From: Monoplex corrugatus
Lineage: Eukaryota; Mollusca; Gastropoda; Littorinimorpha; Ranellidae
Direction: 5' to 3'
Assembly (NCBI GenBank): GCA_030674185.1
Contig: JAPXFY010000015.1
Span: 23,008,986 to 23,072,985 of the forward strand
Length of the DNA: 64,000 bases
Below are positions 13,401 to 26,583 of the stretch, in pieces (position 1 is the first letter of the stretch; every line of letters starts with the position of its first letter). The position numbers and the translations under genes are program-made. A model generated the notes under the pieces. The model had not been told where the DNA came from and did no database searches. It saw only the letters and a program-made list of their open reading frames with translations.

Positions 13401-16400
13401 ATCTGAAGGCCAAACACAATGCTCTCAGCAAAGTGGAATCAGCAAGGCGAAGAAAGAGCAAAAAGAAGAAGACTCAAGATCGTTTCTTCAAAGATCCCTT
13501 TGACTTTGCAAGAAAGCTGTTTGAACAACCCAAATCAGGGACTCTCACAGTGGGCAAGGAAACCCTAGAGCAGCATCTCAGGGAAACATATTCCGATTCT
13601 CAGCGCAAGGCACCACTCGAAATCCAGAATCTGGTTTGGCCTGCAGCGCCAGAAGGAAAATTCAATAACAAACCACCAACACTGGATGAAGTGAAGAACG
13701 TAGTAAAGAAAGCCAGAGCCAAGTCAGCACCTGGACCAAACGGAATACCATACCTGCTCTACAAGAAATGCCCAAAAGTGCTCGAGTGGCTCCACAAGAT
13801 GATTCGATCAGCATGGAGGAACCAGAAGATCAGCGACCAATGGATGAGAGCTGAAGGAGTGTACATTCCGAAGGAGCAGAACTCCAGCAGCATCAATCAG
13901 TTCAGGCCAATATCACTTCTGAACGTCGAGGGGAAAATCTTCTTCTCTGTTATGGCAGCAAGATTGACAAAATACCTGACTGAAAACAAGTATCTGGATA
14001 TGTCAGTCCAAAAGGGAGGCATACCAGGAATGCCTGGATGCTTGGAACATGCCACGTTGATTTGGGATGCCATCCAAAAAGCAAGAACAGAGAAGAGAGA
14101 CATTGACGTAGTTTGGCTTGATCTGGCGAATGCATATGGATCAGTTCCACACGATATGATCCAGCTGGCTCTTGAAATGTATCACATCCCAGAAAACATC
14201 CGAACAATGCTGAGGAAGTATTTCCAAGGGTTCTCAATGCGGTTCTCTACCAAAGAATACACCACGGACTGGATAGACCTAGAGGTGGGCATTGCAATGG
14301 GCTGTGCAATCTCTCCCATACTGTTCGTGTTGGCAATGGAAGTCATCTTGAAAGCTGCAATGAAGAGTTCAGGTCCAGTGAATCTGGGAGATGGATACCA
14401 GATGCCTCCTCTGAAAGCTTTCATGGATGACACAACAGTCTTGTCCACGGATGAGGAAGAGACACACCGAATCTTAAAGCAGCTGGATGAGCTGGTGGCC
14501 TCTTCAAGAATGAGGTTCAAACCTAAGAAATCCCGAAGTCTCTCACTGCGAAAAGGAAAAGTGGCAGATTCAGTCAAATTCATGGTAGCCAACCAAGCCA
14601 TCCCCACTGTCACAGAAGAGCCAGTAAAAAGTCTCGGAAGATGGTATGATGACTCCCTGAAAGACACACAAAGGGGATGTGAAACCAAGCAAACAGCAGA
14701 AGAAGGCCTGAAGAAAATAGATAACTGCGGACTGCCAGGCAAATACAAAGTCTGGTGTCTACAGTTCATGCTGATACCAAAACTGCTGTGGCCACTGCTA
14801 ATCTATGACATTTGCACCAGCACAGTCGAAGCAATGGAAGCCAAAATCAACAAATACACAAGAAAATGGCTCAGTGTCCCACCTGGTCTCACTGATGTTG
14901 CATTCTACTGTCGTCAAGCAATGCTGAAGCTACCTCTCAAATCCATAGTGGAGGAATACAAAGTTGGAAAAGCAAGACTGTTGAGCATGCTGGAGGAATC
15001 GGAAGACAATATCGTGAGATCAGTTCATCCAAAGCTGAGAACTGGCAGAAAGTGGAAAGTCCAAGAGGCTGTAAACAATGCCAAGAGAAACCTCAGCATC
15101 AAAGAAATAATTGGACACACGCAAACCAACAGACAGGGACTGGGAGCAACAAAAATGCAGTGGTGGTCCAAAGCCAAAGGGAAGGAAAAAAGAGACATGA
15201 TCATACAGGAGTTGAAGGAAGAAGAAGATGTCAAAAGAGTGCAGAAGGCAGTCCAGCAAGGTCAACAGGGGCAATGGACAACATGGGACAGTGCACTCCA
15301 AAGAAGTCTCAGCTGGAACGATATGTGGCACATGGCTCCTCTAAGGATAAGCTTCCTCCTCAGATCTGTATATGACCTGCTCCCCTCGAATGCAAACTTA
15401 GTGAAATGGGGGAAAGCAGACGACCCAGCATGTCCGCTCTGTCAGAAGAAACAAACAGTGGAACATGTCCTAAGCTCTTGCAAAGTAGCGCTAGCCCAAG
15501 GAAGGTATACATGGAGGCACAACCAAGTTCTGAAAGTGATTACAGATGTGGTTAGCGAAAAAACCATGACCCCAAACGCACCAATTGCTATGACAACGTT
15601 CTACAAAGCAGGAGGGAAACAGGTCTGGCCCGAAAGTGCTATGACAACCAGCACATTGCCAAAGGGTCTTCTGGATGGAGCAGTCGACTGGGAGTGTACA
15701 GCAGACCTCCCAGAGTGGAGAAATTACCCAGATGTCATCAGCAAGACAGGCATGAGACCAGACATCGCTCTCCACTCTGACTCCTCGAAACAAGTGATTC
15801 TGATAGAACTCACTGTGCCATACGAAAGCAGAATGGAAGAAGCACATATCTACAAGACCAAAAAATACGCCGGTCTTGCCAGCACCCTGAAGAAAGCAGG
15901 TCTGCGGGTCAAAATCTTCGCCATAGAGGTCGGGGCTAGAGGGTTTGTGGGCACCTCCGCTTATGATCTCATGAAACAACTCGCCATTTCTGGGAAGAAG
16001 AGGACTAGAGCCCTTAAAGCGATGGCAGAGGCAGCAGAAAGGAGCTTAAGCTGGATCTGGGCAAGGAGGAACCAAAAAAGTGAACTTCATAAGGATTAAA
16101 TTCCCTACAGATGATGTGTGCCCCGTTAGCACATTGGTAAAACCGCGTACCGCAGTTCTGAAGCGCAGAATCGCCCAGGTTCGATCCCCGGTGTGGGGAA
16201 AAAAAAAAAAAAAAAAAAAAAAAATAGACAACAGCAGAAGGGCATCCAGGAGTCATGACCTGGATGTGGCCCGGCCCCCCGAGAGTGTAAGGAATTCAGG
16301 GCCGAAACACTTGTCTAAAGGGGGTTACTTCTCTGAAGACCTTCTGTTGTCTAGCTCTCCCTAGAGTTTCTTTCTACCTTGAATATTTTGAAGCAGTTAT

Positions 16401-19400
16401 AGCCCTGATATGGCTCTGTGCAGTCGACTGGGGTTTAAAGAGTAATAACAATACCCCCCCAAAAATGTTCCAACAAACTTCTCTATCAAGACCTGTGAGC
16501 TGTTTCTCCAATACTAATAGAAACCAAAACTCCTCAACAAGCTGCACCACAGAATCAATTTCTGGTTCTCCCTTCACTTTATGGTTCATCTTACAACCAA
16601 ATTCTTGAGTCTTGTCCTTTGAAGCATCTCACCATGGAGACAGTCTCATGACTTCCCTTTAACTAAAGCAGGAAGTGTAATGAAGATTTACACTGTTCAT
16701 TGTTTCTGAAATTTTGTATACCTTAAGTTGAATTATTGAATGTGAACAAATTTGATAACAGATTCAGACATAAACTATGATAAGGTAGGTTGAGAGATGA
16801 AACACATTGAATCTAAATAAATTTGATAACAAATTCAGACATAATAAACTATGATAAAATGGGTTGAGAGATGAATCAGCACAATTGCTAATTGCAAGCA
16901 ACAAATTTTATGAAGCACTTGTGTTTACTTTCACATTTGTTATATTCTAATATCTGGCAGTCAGTTTGAGTCTGGTTTAGATCACAGATGGCTTGATTGC
17001 CATTTATTTTAAATTATCTAGTAGTAAACTTCTTGTTCCAAAATATGATAATTTATAAAAGAGTTATGTCATTTTTAAAATTTCTGTTTTTCAGATCATA
17101 GTATGTGTTCACTTCTTCCTCAGTGTTTGGTAAGTGTTTTGCATTTGTGTTTTGTAAATAAAAGTGTGTTGCAACTTTTTTTTGTTTTGCATTTGTGTTT
17201 TGTAAATAAAAGTGTGTTGCAACTTTTTTTTGTTTTGCATTTGTGTTTTGTAAATAAAAGTGTTGCAACTTGCATAAATTGGTAATTTTCAGTTCCTATT
17301 TGGCATATCTAATTTTTTTTTCTTTATCTTATCTAAAACAATTACTTGTTTTAAACAATGCTCGTATCAGCTGTTCAGAATGCTGAAAGTCTTCACAGAC
17401 AAGCTAAAGATTTGGATTGTGTGTTTATTATGTTTATCAGCTGTAACTTTTATTACTAGACATTGTTATTTATTCTCAGTGCTGCCACCCTAATTTTGGT
17501 GTTGTGGGTTTTATCCTTTTTGATTGACACGGGATTGTGAAAGTTAAATCTGATTCATTCACCTAGTTGTGTGTTTGTTTCAGGGGATGTATGAGTGTGT
17601 TGATGCCTCCATCCTATATCTATGTTCATGTTGGAGTTCTGTTGTGTGGCTTATGGTCCATTGGTGCTCCAGAATCCATTGATGCAGTTGTTATGGTAAG
17701 TTTCTTTTTTCTGACTTTTTATCTGATTTTTTGGATATTTTTTTTTAGCATTTCAATTTTCTCAGATGCATGTATGCACGTTGTTTTACCAGTGCTGTGC
17801 AGGCTGTGTGTTACTGTACAGTCTGCTGCTGTGCAGGCTGTGTGTTACTGTACAGTCTGCTGCTGTGCAGGCTGTGTGTTACCGTACAGTCTGCTGCTGT
17901 CAGGCTGTGTGTTACCGTACAGTCTGCTGCTGTCAGGCTGTGTGTTACCGTACAGTCTGCTGCTGTCAGGCTGTGTGTTACTGTACAGTCTGCTGCTGTG
18001 CAGGCTGTGTGTTACTGTACAGTCTGCTGCTGTGCAGGCTGTGTGTTACTGTACAGTCTGCTGCTGTCAGGCTGTGTGTTACTGTACAGTCTGCTGCTGT
18101 CAGGCTGTGTGTTACCGTACAGTCTGCTGCTGTGCAGGCTGTGTGTTACCGTACAGTCTACTGCTGTCAGGCTGTGTGTTGCCGTACAGTCTGCTGCTGT
18201 GCAGGCTGTGTGTTACCGTACAGTCTGCTGCTGTGCAAGCTGTGTGTTACCATACAGTCTGCTGCTGTGCAGGCTGTGTGTTGCCGTACAGTCTGCTGCT
18301 GTCAGGCTGTGTGTTACCGTACAGTCTGCTGCTGTGCAGGCTGTGTGTTACTGTACAGTCTGCTGCTGTCAGGCTGTGTGTTGCTGTACAGTCTGCTGCT
18401 GTGCAGGCTGTGTGTTACTGTACAGTCTGCTGCTGTCAGGCTGTGTGTTACTGCACAGTCTGCTGCTGTCAGGCTGTATGTTACCGTACAGTCTGCTGCT
18501 GTGCAGGCTGTGTGTTACCGTACAGTCTGCTGCTGTCAGGCTGTGTGTTACCGTACAGTCTGCTGCTGTGTGTTGCCGTACAGTCTGCTGCTGTCAGGCT
18601 GTGTGTTACTGTACAGTCTGCTGCTGTCAGGCTGTGTGTTGCCGTACAGTCTGCTGCTGTCAGGCTGTGTGTTGCCGTACAGTCTGCTGCTGTCAGGCTG
18701 TGTGTTGCCGTACAGTCTGCTGCTGTGCAGGCTGTGTGTTACTGTACAGTCTGCTGCTGTCAGGCTGTGTGTTGCCAGAGTCTGCTGCTGTCAGGCTGTG
18801 TGTTGCCGTACAGTCTGCTGCTGTCAGGCTGTGTGTTACCGTACAGTCTGCTGCTGTCAGGCTGTGTGTTACCGTACAGTCTGCTGCTGTGCAGGCTGTG
18901 TGTTACTGTACAGTCTGCTGCTGTCAGGCTGTGTGTTGCCACAGTCTGCTGCTGTCAGGCTGTGTGTTGCCGTACAGTCTGCTGCTGTCAGGCTTGTGTG
19001 TTACCGTACAGTCTGCTGCTGTCAGGCTGTGTGTTACCGTACAGTCTGCTGCTGTGCAGGCTGTGTGTTACCGTACAGTCTGCTGCTATCAGGCTGTGTG
19101 TTACCGTACAGTCTGCTGCTGTGCAGGCTGTGTGTTACTGTACAGTCTGCTGCTGTGCAGGCTGTGTGTTACTGTACAGTCTGCTGCTGTGTAGGCTGTG
19201 TGTTACCGTACAGTCTGCTGCTGTGCAGGCTGTGTGTTACCGTACAGTCTGCTGCTGTGCAGGCTGTGTGTTACTGTACAGTCTGCTGCTGTGCAGGCTG
19301 TGTGTTACTGTACAGTCTGCTGCTGTGCAGGCTGTGTGTTACTGTACAGTCTGCTGCTGTCAGGCTGTGTGTTACCGTACAGTCTGCTGCTGTCAGGCTG

Positions 19401-22400
19401 TGTGTTACTGTACAGTCTGCTGCTGTGCAGGCTGTGTGTTACTGTACAGTCTGCTGCTGTGCAGGCTGTGTGTTACTGTACAGTCTGCTGCTGTGCAGTG
19501 CTGTGTGTTACTGTACAGTCTGCTGCTGTCAGGCTGTGTGTTACTGTACAGTCTGCTGCTGTCAGGCTGTGTGTTACCGTACAGTCTGCTGCTGTCAGGC
19601 TGTGTGTTACCGTACAGTCTACTGCTGTCAGGCTGTGTGTTGCCGTACAGTCTGCTGCTGTGCAGGCTGTGTGTTACCGTACAGTCTGCTGCTGTGCAAG
19701 CTGTGTGTTACCATACAGTCTGCTGCTGTGCAGGCTGTGTGTTGCCGTACAGTCTGCTGCTGTGCAGGCTGTGTGTTACCGTACAGTCTGCTGCTGTGCA
19801 GGCTGTGTGTTACCGTACAGTCTGCTGCTGTCAGGCTGTGTGTTGCTGTACAGTCTGCTGCTGTGCAGGCTGTGTGTTACCGTACAGTCTGCTGCTGTCA
19901 GGCTGTGTGTTACTGCACAGTCTGCTGCCTGTCAGGCTGTATGTTACCGTACAGTCTGCTGCTGTGCAGGCTGTGTGTTACCGTACAGTCTGCTGCTGTC
20001 AGGCTGTGTGTTACCGTACAGTCTGCTGCTGTGTGTTGCCGTACAGTCTGCTGCTGTCAGGCTGTGTGTTACCGTACAGTCTGCTGCTGTCAGGCTGTGT
20101 GTTACCGTACAGTCTGCTGCTGTCAGGCTGTGTGTTGCCGTACAGTCTGCTGCTGTCAGGCTGTGTGTTGCAGTACAGTCTGCTGCTGTGCAGGCTGTGT
20201 GTTACTGTACAGTCTGCTGCTGTCAGGCTGTGTGTTGCCAGAGTCTGCTGCTGTCAGGCTGTGTGTTGCCGTACAGTCTGCTGCTGTCAGGCTGTGTGTT
20301 ACCGTACAGTCTGCTGCTGTCAGGCTGTGTGTTACCGTACAGTCTGCTGCTGTGCAGGCTGTGTGTTACCGTACAGTCTGCTGCTGTCAGGCTGTGTGTT
20401 GCCACAGTCTGCTGCTGTCAGGCTGTGTGTTGCCATACAGTCTGCTGCTGTCAGGCTGTGTGTTACCGTACAGTCTGCTGCTGTCAGGCTGTGTGTTACC
20501 GTACAGTCTGCTGCTGTGCAGGCTGTGTGTTACCGTACAGTCTGCTGCTATCAGGCTGTGTGTTACCGTACAGTCTGCTGCTGTGCAGGCTGTGTGTTAC
20601 TGTACAGTCTGCTGCTGTGTAGGCTGTGTGTTACCGTACAGTCTGCTGCTGTGCAGGCTGTGTGTTACCGTACAGTCTGCTGCTGTGCAGGCTGTGTGTT
20701 ACTGTACAGTCTGCTGCTGTGCAGGCTGTGTGTTACTGTACAGTCTGCTGCTGTGCAGGCTGTGTGTTACTGTACAGTCTGCTGCTGTGTAGGCTGTGTG
20801 TTGCCGTACAGTCTGCATACTGTAATAGGGGTGTATGATGGATGTTTTCATGTTTCCATGAGCCGTCAGAGAATGACATAATGTACAGGATTTTCGGTGT
20901 GCATATTTGGTTTTCTGTGTATACATGCACAAAGGGGATTTAGGCACTAGCAGGTCTCCACACATGTTGACCTGGGAGATAGGGAAAATCTGTACCCATT
21001 ATTGGAGCTTGTTGTTCTGCCCAAATTATGTATAACTATAAGTGATAGAAAATAATCTGTACCCATTATTGGAGCTTGTTGCTCTGCCCAAAGTATGTAT
21101 AAGTGATAGAAAAAAATCTGTACCTGATATTGGAGCTTGTTGTTTTACCTGAAGTATAATGGATAGGAAAAATATGTACCTGTTATTGGAGTTTGTTGCT
21201 CTACCTGAAGTATAAGTGATAGGAAAAATATGTACCTGTTATTGGAGCTTGTTTTTCTACCCCAAAGTGTATACTATAAATGGATATCACCAAAGAGCCT
21301 GTCATTGGTAATTTTCCTTATTTATTTCTGAGATAGTCCTGCTAAAGTTGTGGAGTACATATATATGATTTTCCCCCTTAAAATGTGGTATCTTTAATAG
21401 ATAATACCTGAGGTCTAGAAAAATCTATAAAATTTGTTGTTGTTAATGTTATTGATCTGGATATCTCTGTACTGGGTGAGATCCTTCTTGATGCAAGAAC
21501 TCCTAAAACTTGATATTTTTACGCGCACCTGCCTTATCAGAAGTATTCTTAAAATCAGTGTCATTCTGGAAGAAATCCCATAGGTGTGCTAGTGACCGTT
21601 GATCAGTATCAAATAGATGTGAAAATCTTTTGTATTGTACTTCATTTTCCTACAAACGCAGCTTTTTTTTCTGTCTAATGCTCTGTTGCCTGCCTTGTCA
21701 GATGGGACAAGATGACTTGTAGCATAACCTTGCTTTGAACAGAAGATAATGACTCAGAATCTGTTTCAGTGGCATCTGGTGAGTTTTTTCCTCTTCAGAC
21801 TCATGATTGATTGAAGTAAAATCTGATCAAATATCTTCTGTGTATGTGTGGACAATGGCAGAATTGGGTAATGATCTACAATTTAATGTATGACTTTCAG
21901 ATTTCAGCAGAATTGGGTAATGATCTACAATTTCACATATGTCTTTCAGATTTCAGCAGAAATGGGTAATGATCTACAATTTAATATATGACTTTCAGAT
22001 TTCAGCAGAATTGGGTAATGATCTACAATTTCACATATGACTTTCAGATTTCAGCAGAAGTGGGTAATGATCTATACAATTTCACGTATGACTTTCAGGT
22101 CTCTTGTGTGGCAGGTTCTTTTTCTTCGCTCACCGTCTACATGATCAGACCACATCTGGTGATGAATGTGGCCATTTTCTCCAGTTTTCGCTGGCTACCG
22201 TAGAATTGGTGGTCTGTAGAGCTGCTGTCATCCTCGCTTTCTGTCATTCAGCTTGATGGAGATGACATTGCTGCAACATGTTCAGCTGCCGGTCCTCTTA
22301 ACTGCTGGGTCAGGTTGTTGAAGGTATCTTGCTGGTGTGTTCAGATAGTTCTGTAACTGAAGGAACAACAAGCAGCTAGGTTTCTTCTTGCCACTGCTGC

Positions 22401-24259
22401 ATGGGAAAAATGAGGGGAAAAAAAACCCACACACACCTTCATCTGTCAGAAAGGCTTAATACATCGTTGATGGGACCCTTCAATCGTAGGTCTAGCGGGC
22501 AACACCCACTGCCCAGACCCTTCGATCATAGGGCAGACGGTATAAGGTACAAAACTCACTTAGTTATTTGATTGGACGGTTATTTCCCTTAAAACAGTAT
22601 TTCTGGCAAACATATTGTGTGCATTTTCGATTGAGATTTGAAGTGCTTTTGGCCAGAAAAAAATGTCAACAAGTAGAGGTTTGAGTCGTGTGGAGATTCT
22701 ACGGTTGCTTGACTTTGATGAGAATGAAGGTAACGCTGAAAATGGATAAGACTTTGAAGAAGAAAGCAGTGAAAGTGCTGAGGAGGAAGAAGAAAGTGTC
22801 ATGGAAAATGTACCCAGGCAGTACCAGTGACATATCAGAGCTATAACCGTTTCAGACTGTATACAATACTTCAACAGGAAAAAGAACAGGGAAAACACAG
22901 TTTTACTAGGGGCAGGAGTGTTCAGCAAGGAGTTCAAACTCAGTCGCAATGTAGAAAATTGAATTTAGCATCCATTTTTCATAAAGTACACCAATTCTGG
23001 TATGCATCAGACTTTATTAAGCCTTGTAACAGGGGTTTGTTTACATGTAGTCTCATTCTGGCATTTTTCCCAGTACATGCTCAGCCAGCACAGTGATTTG
23101 TCAGTGGCAGCACCAGTCACAATAGAGTTAACCGTAACACAGATTGCTTTCTGTTGCAGATGTTGGTGACTTTGTGCTTCAGTATTCTTCAAGACATCAT
23201 CTTGCTTGGTCTGTATGAGCCAAGGGCATACTACAGGTTTGAAAAAGGTTAGAGTCAGTCAGTTAATAGCCATAGTCAGAGACATTGACAGAGAGACCAC
23301 AACTACATAATTTCACCAATGATCACTGCTTTACTTGATTGATGCCAATGGTCCATTTGTGTGTGGTTTAACCCTTTGACTCCAGCTCCATGTCCTCCAA
23401 CATCCAGCATTGCCAACCTTGCTAGCAAAGCAAAAACTTAAACCCTTTGACTCCTTCACTCTGTCTACCAAATTCCTGCAGGAAGCTGGTAGATAGGGCG
23501 TGGTAGTCAAAGGTTAATACACCTGAGAGCTATACTCATCTGTTGTTTATTTAGTCCCAAGCCCCCTACAGCACTGTTTGTGCCTGGCCGCTGTCGTTAG
23601 GCAGACAGAGAGCATGGCGCAGGGAGCAAATTACCAGTGTCTTCATGTGTCTAAGAAGTTATTTGTAAAAATCTTAATGTAGATGTAAGCATTTGTGTAT
23701 GTTTTTTTTAATCATAGATTAGAAATATGAAAAAATTATTTAAAAAAAACATTTATGGGTGCATGCTTTGAACAGTTTTTGAGATTGACCAATACTGTAT
23801 AGATGTGTGATAAGCCAGTAAACATTTCTGAAATAAAATACACACATTTCTTTGATGAGATAACAGAAGAATAGTCAGAAAAAAACAGCAGTATTTAAAA
23901 TAATTAACCCTTTGACTCATGCACCCTATTCACCACCTGCAAAAACTTAATCCTTTGACTCCCTAACCCTATCCACCAGCTTCCTCTGGTGGATAGGGTG
24001 AGGACATCAGAGGGTTGGTTTTTCACTTTGCTAGTATAGTTGACAATGCAGGATTTTAAGAACATCACTTTCCAACTTATTCTTTCAATATTCATTTTTA
24101 TTTCATGCACTCAGACATTGACATTTGTTCAGTGGGTGCATGATTTTGAGTTTTGCCTTCCAAAAGTCTCAGAAGGCATAGATCTCACAAGATGACATAA
24201 AGAGGAGAAAGAGGGAGACTCACAGAGAGAGAAAAATTGTGAGAGAGAGAGAGAGTGTG

Positions 24260-24324
<65 letters not shown>

Positions 24325-26467
24325 TGTGTGTGTGTGTGTGCATGCACATGTGCATGCTTGTGTGTGTGTTTAATGTGCTTTTAGTTCTGATATGGTTCTA
24401 GTGGTCAGCTGGGCTATAAGCAGTATAAACTTGAATTCAATTGTGGGTGTTAGAGAGAGAGAGAGAGTGTGTGTACATGTGTGTGCATTTGTGTGTGTGT
24501 GTGTTAGTGCGTGCGTGTGCATGTGTGTAGGCCAGTGGCCCTGTACATAATATTTAATGAGTGTCAGCAAAACTAGTTTGAAAATATAATTTCTAAATAA
24601 CCAGCAAGACAAACAGACACATAAAGTGTTAATCTTACCTTTCAGTTGTGTCTTTTATTTCTTTATCTTTGTTTTGTTTTCAGGCAGTGTTTCTGAGGAT
24701 GTGGTCAACGAATACCGCTTTGCTCTTGGGTATCCTTTCAGGAGGCATGCGACTATGTCATTTGTGAAAATGAGTTTTGCATGGAAAACTAACTGAAATA
24801 TGGTTCAGAGATCATACTTAGTATATTGGAGTATTTGTTATGTACACAGGGGAGGTTTGGTTTTGGGACACTGATAGTGATGAAGTAACAGTGGCTCTGT
24901 GTATAATGTGTGTATCTGTCTGCATATGTGCATGCGCAGTTGAGATGCTTTGGTGGGTATTTTTGTACCATCATATAAGCCACTGAACATTGACATGACT
25001 TACAGCATCTTTAACATTGATGTTCGGCCCGCAAACAGACAAAGAGGGGGTACAGGTACTAGCAGTTCTGCACACCCAGGCCGATTCAAACCCAAAATTT
25101 CCCCTGTGGGGATGCCGGGGGCTCTTTCAGTATGAATAATATCCACACCTTCTGGAAATTCTGTGCTAGAAATTTTCTTTTTTAAGTCACTCTCTTTGTT
25201 CCTTTCTTCCTCCTTTGCTTTCTGTCATTTCTTCCTGTCATTTTCTGCCTTGCTGCTCCATTCACCTGTATGTGTTCCATAAAGTCTTTTGTACTTTTTC
25301 TTAGGATTGATAATCGGGTACATGTATCAAGTGCATTTTTGGCTCAAGGGAGTTGAGATATGCAGAAGCAATTTTAGGTAATTTATGCCCGTTTTTGTAT
25401 ATATATGTTTTAGTGTCCTGTTGAAGTTTTGTATGTTTTGAGGCGGTTATAGCCCTGATATGGCTCTGCGCAGTTGGCTGGGCTTTAAACAACAATAACA
25501 ATAACCTAGAAATTCCAATTTTAATTCCAATGTCTTAACCACTTGGTTGTCATACGCATCACAAAGTTCGTGACAGCAGAAATCGTATGCCATGTGACAT
25601 GCGCAAAATTGTTTAGAGTCAGGGTCATGACTTGGTTGGTTCAGCCACAAGCCTGCAACCTCTCCATGAGGCCTTCACCAGGTGGGATAGGTAGTTCTCT
25701 GCCTTTTCTGTTGTTTGACCTTATATTGATTGATAGATGTGTTTGTGTAATGCAGAAGATGCAACATTTCAGCTTTCTCATAAGTGAGCAGATTTGACTA
25801 TCAGCAGTGTTATTTCAGGATGGAAAGGTAATGGGACAAAATGCCTGAATTAGAATCAGTTGGACTTAATGTCTTGACCAAACAAAAACAGTGGGACAAA
25901 CTGACTCATGATACTGACAATGCATGGAAAAGGAGTATAACCCATTCAGGAAACTGCCACCTGAGGCTGACAGTACTTCTGCCTGAGGCTGCATATTTTC
26001 TGCACCTTATACCTCTGATGCTTCAGCATTTTCAGTGCGAAAGTTTAACCTTTTGACTCCCGCACACGTTTCACCAACTGCAAAAACTTAACCCTCTGAC
26101 TCCCACACCCTATCCATCACTGTCCTGCAGGAAGCTGGTGGATAAGGTGAGGGAGTCAGAGGGTTATGTTTTTGCTTTACTAGCATGGTTAACAATGCAG
26201 GATGCTGGTAGACAGGATGTGGAAGTCAAAGGGTTAAAAAAAGACTACCAAACGCAATTTACACATAGATTGGATGGCTGGTGAAAGGCAGTAACTTGAT
26301 AAACATGGTCAAGATTAGGAAACAGTGGGTAGACAAAAGTTTTGGACTTGTGCATTTGGTGTGATAATTATTCTCTGAAGTCAGGGCTTAGTGATGCAGT
26401 ATTATTCCAAGTTATCTTAGAATTTGTTAACGGTGAGTCAGACATCATCTTACCAGAAATGTTAATA

Positions 26468-26518
<51 letters not shown>

Positions 26519-26521
26519 TGT

Positions 26522-26583
<62 letters not shown>

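Larger units (their letters stand above)
9742..16386 (+). mobile_element. R2/NeSL/HERO-like LINE (RLE type), 5'-truncated, interrupted by an RTE
   Basis: Bounded by a direct repeat TTTGAAG (9735-9741 and 16387-16393) within an older interspersed element, which gives the insertion limits. Only about 15 bp lie left of the RTE insertion and the rest runs from 12956 on. It encodes reverse transcriptase, a CCHC knuckle and a restriction-like endonuclease. The 3' region carries a tRNA-like segment, an A-tract and a tail (16227-16386) also found in the second copy near 31 kb. The N-terminal DNA-binding region is absent, so the copy is 5'-truncated. Confidence 0.75.

Noticed and set aside
15491..15979. 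Antisense open frame of 162 codons opposite the LINE endonuclease region
   Set aside because: Shadow of the LINE coding frame on the other strand; same for antisense frames at 10646-11338, 12299-13006 and 14182-14769.
9742..16386. RTE and RLE-type LINE as one chimeric retrocopy made by template jumping
   Set aside because: At first the single TTTGAAG duplication around both suggested this, but the RTE has its own perfect 9-bp duplication (ACGAACCAG), so two separate insertions explain it better.
17567..20881. Very long plus-strand open frames (up to 1104 codons) in three overlapping frames
   Set aside because: They are translations of the 33/35-bp minisatellite in an intron. All frames are open because the unit happens to lack stops; composition is a monotonous Cys/Val/Leu repeat.
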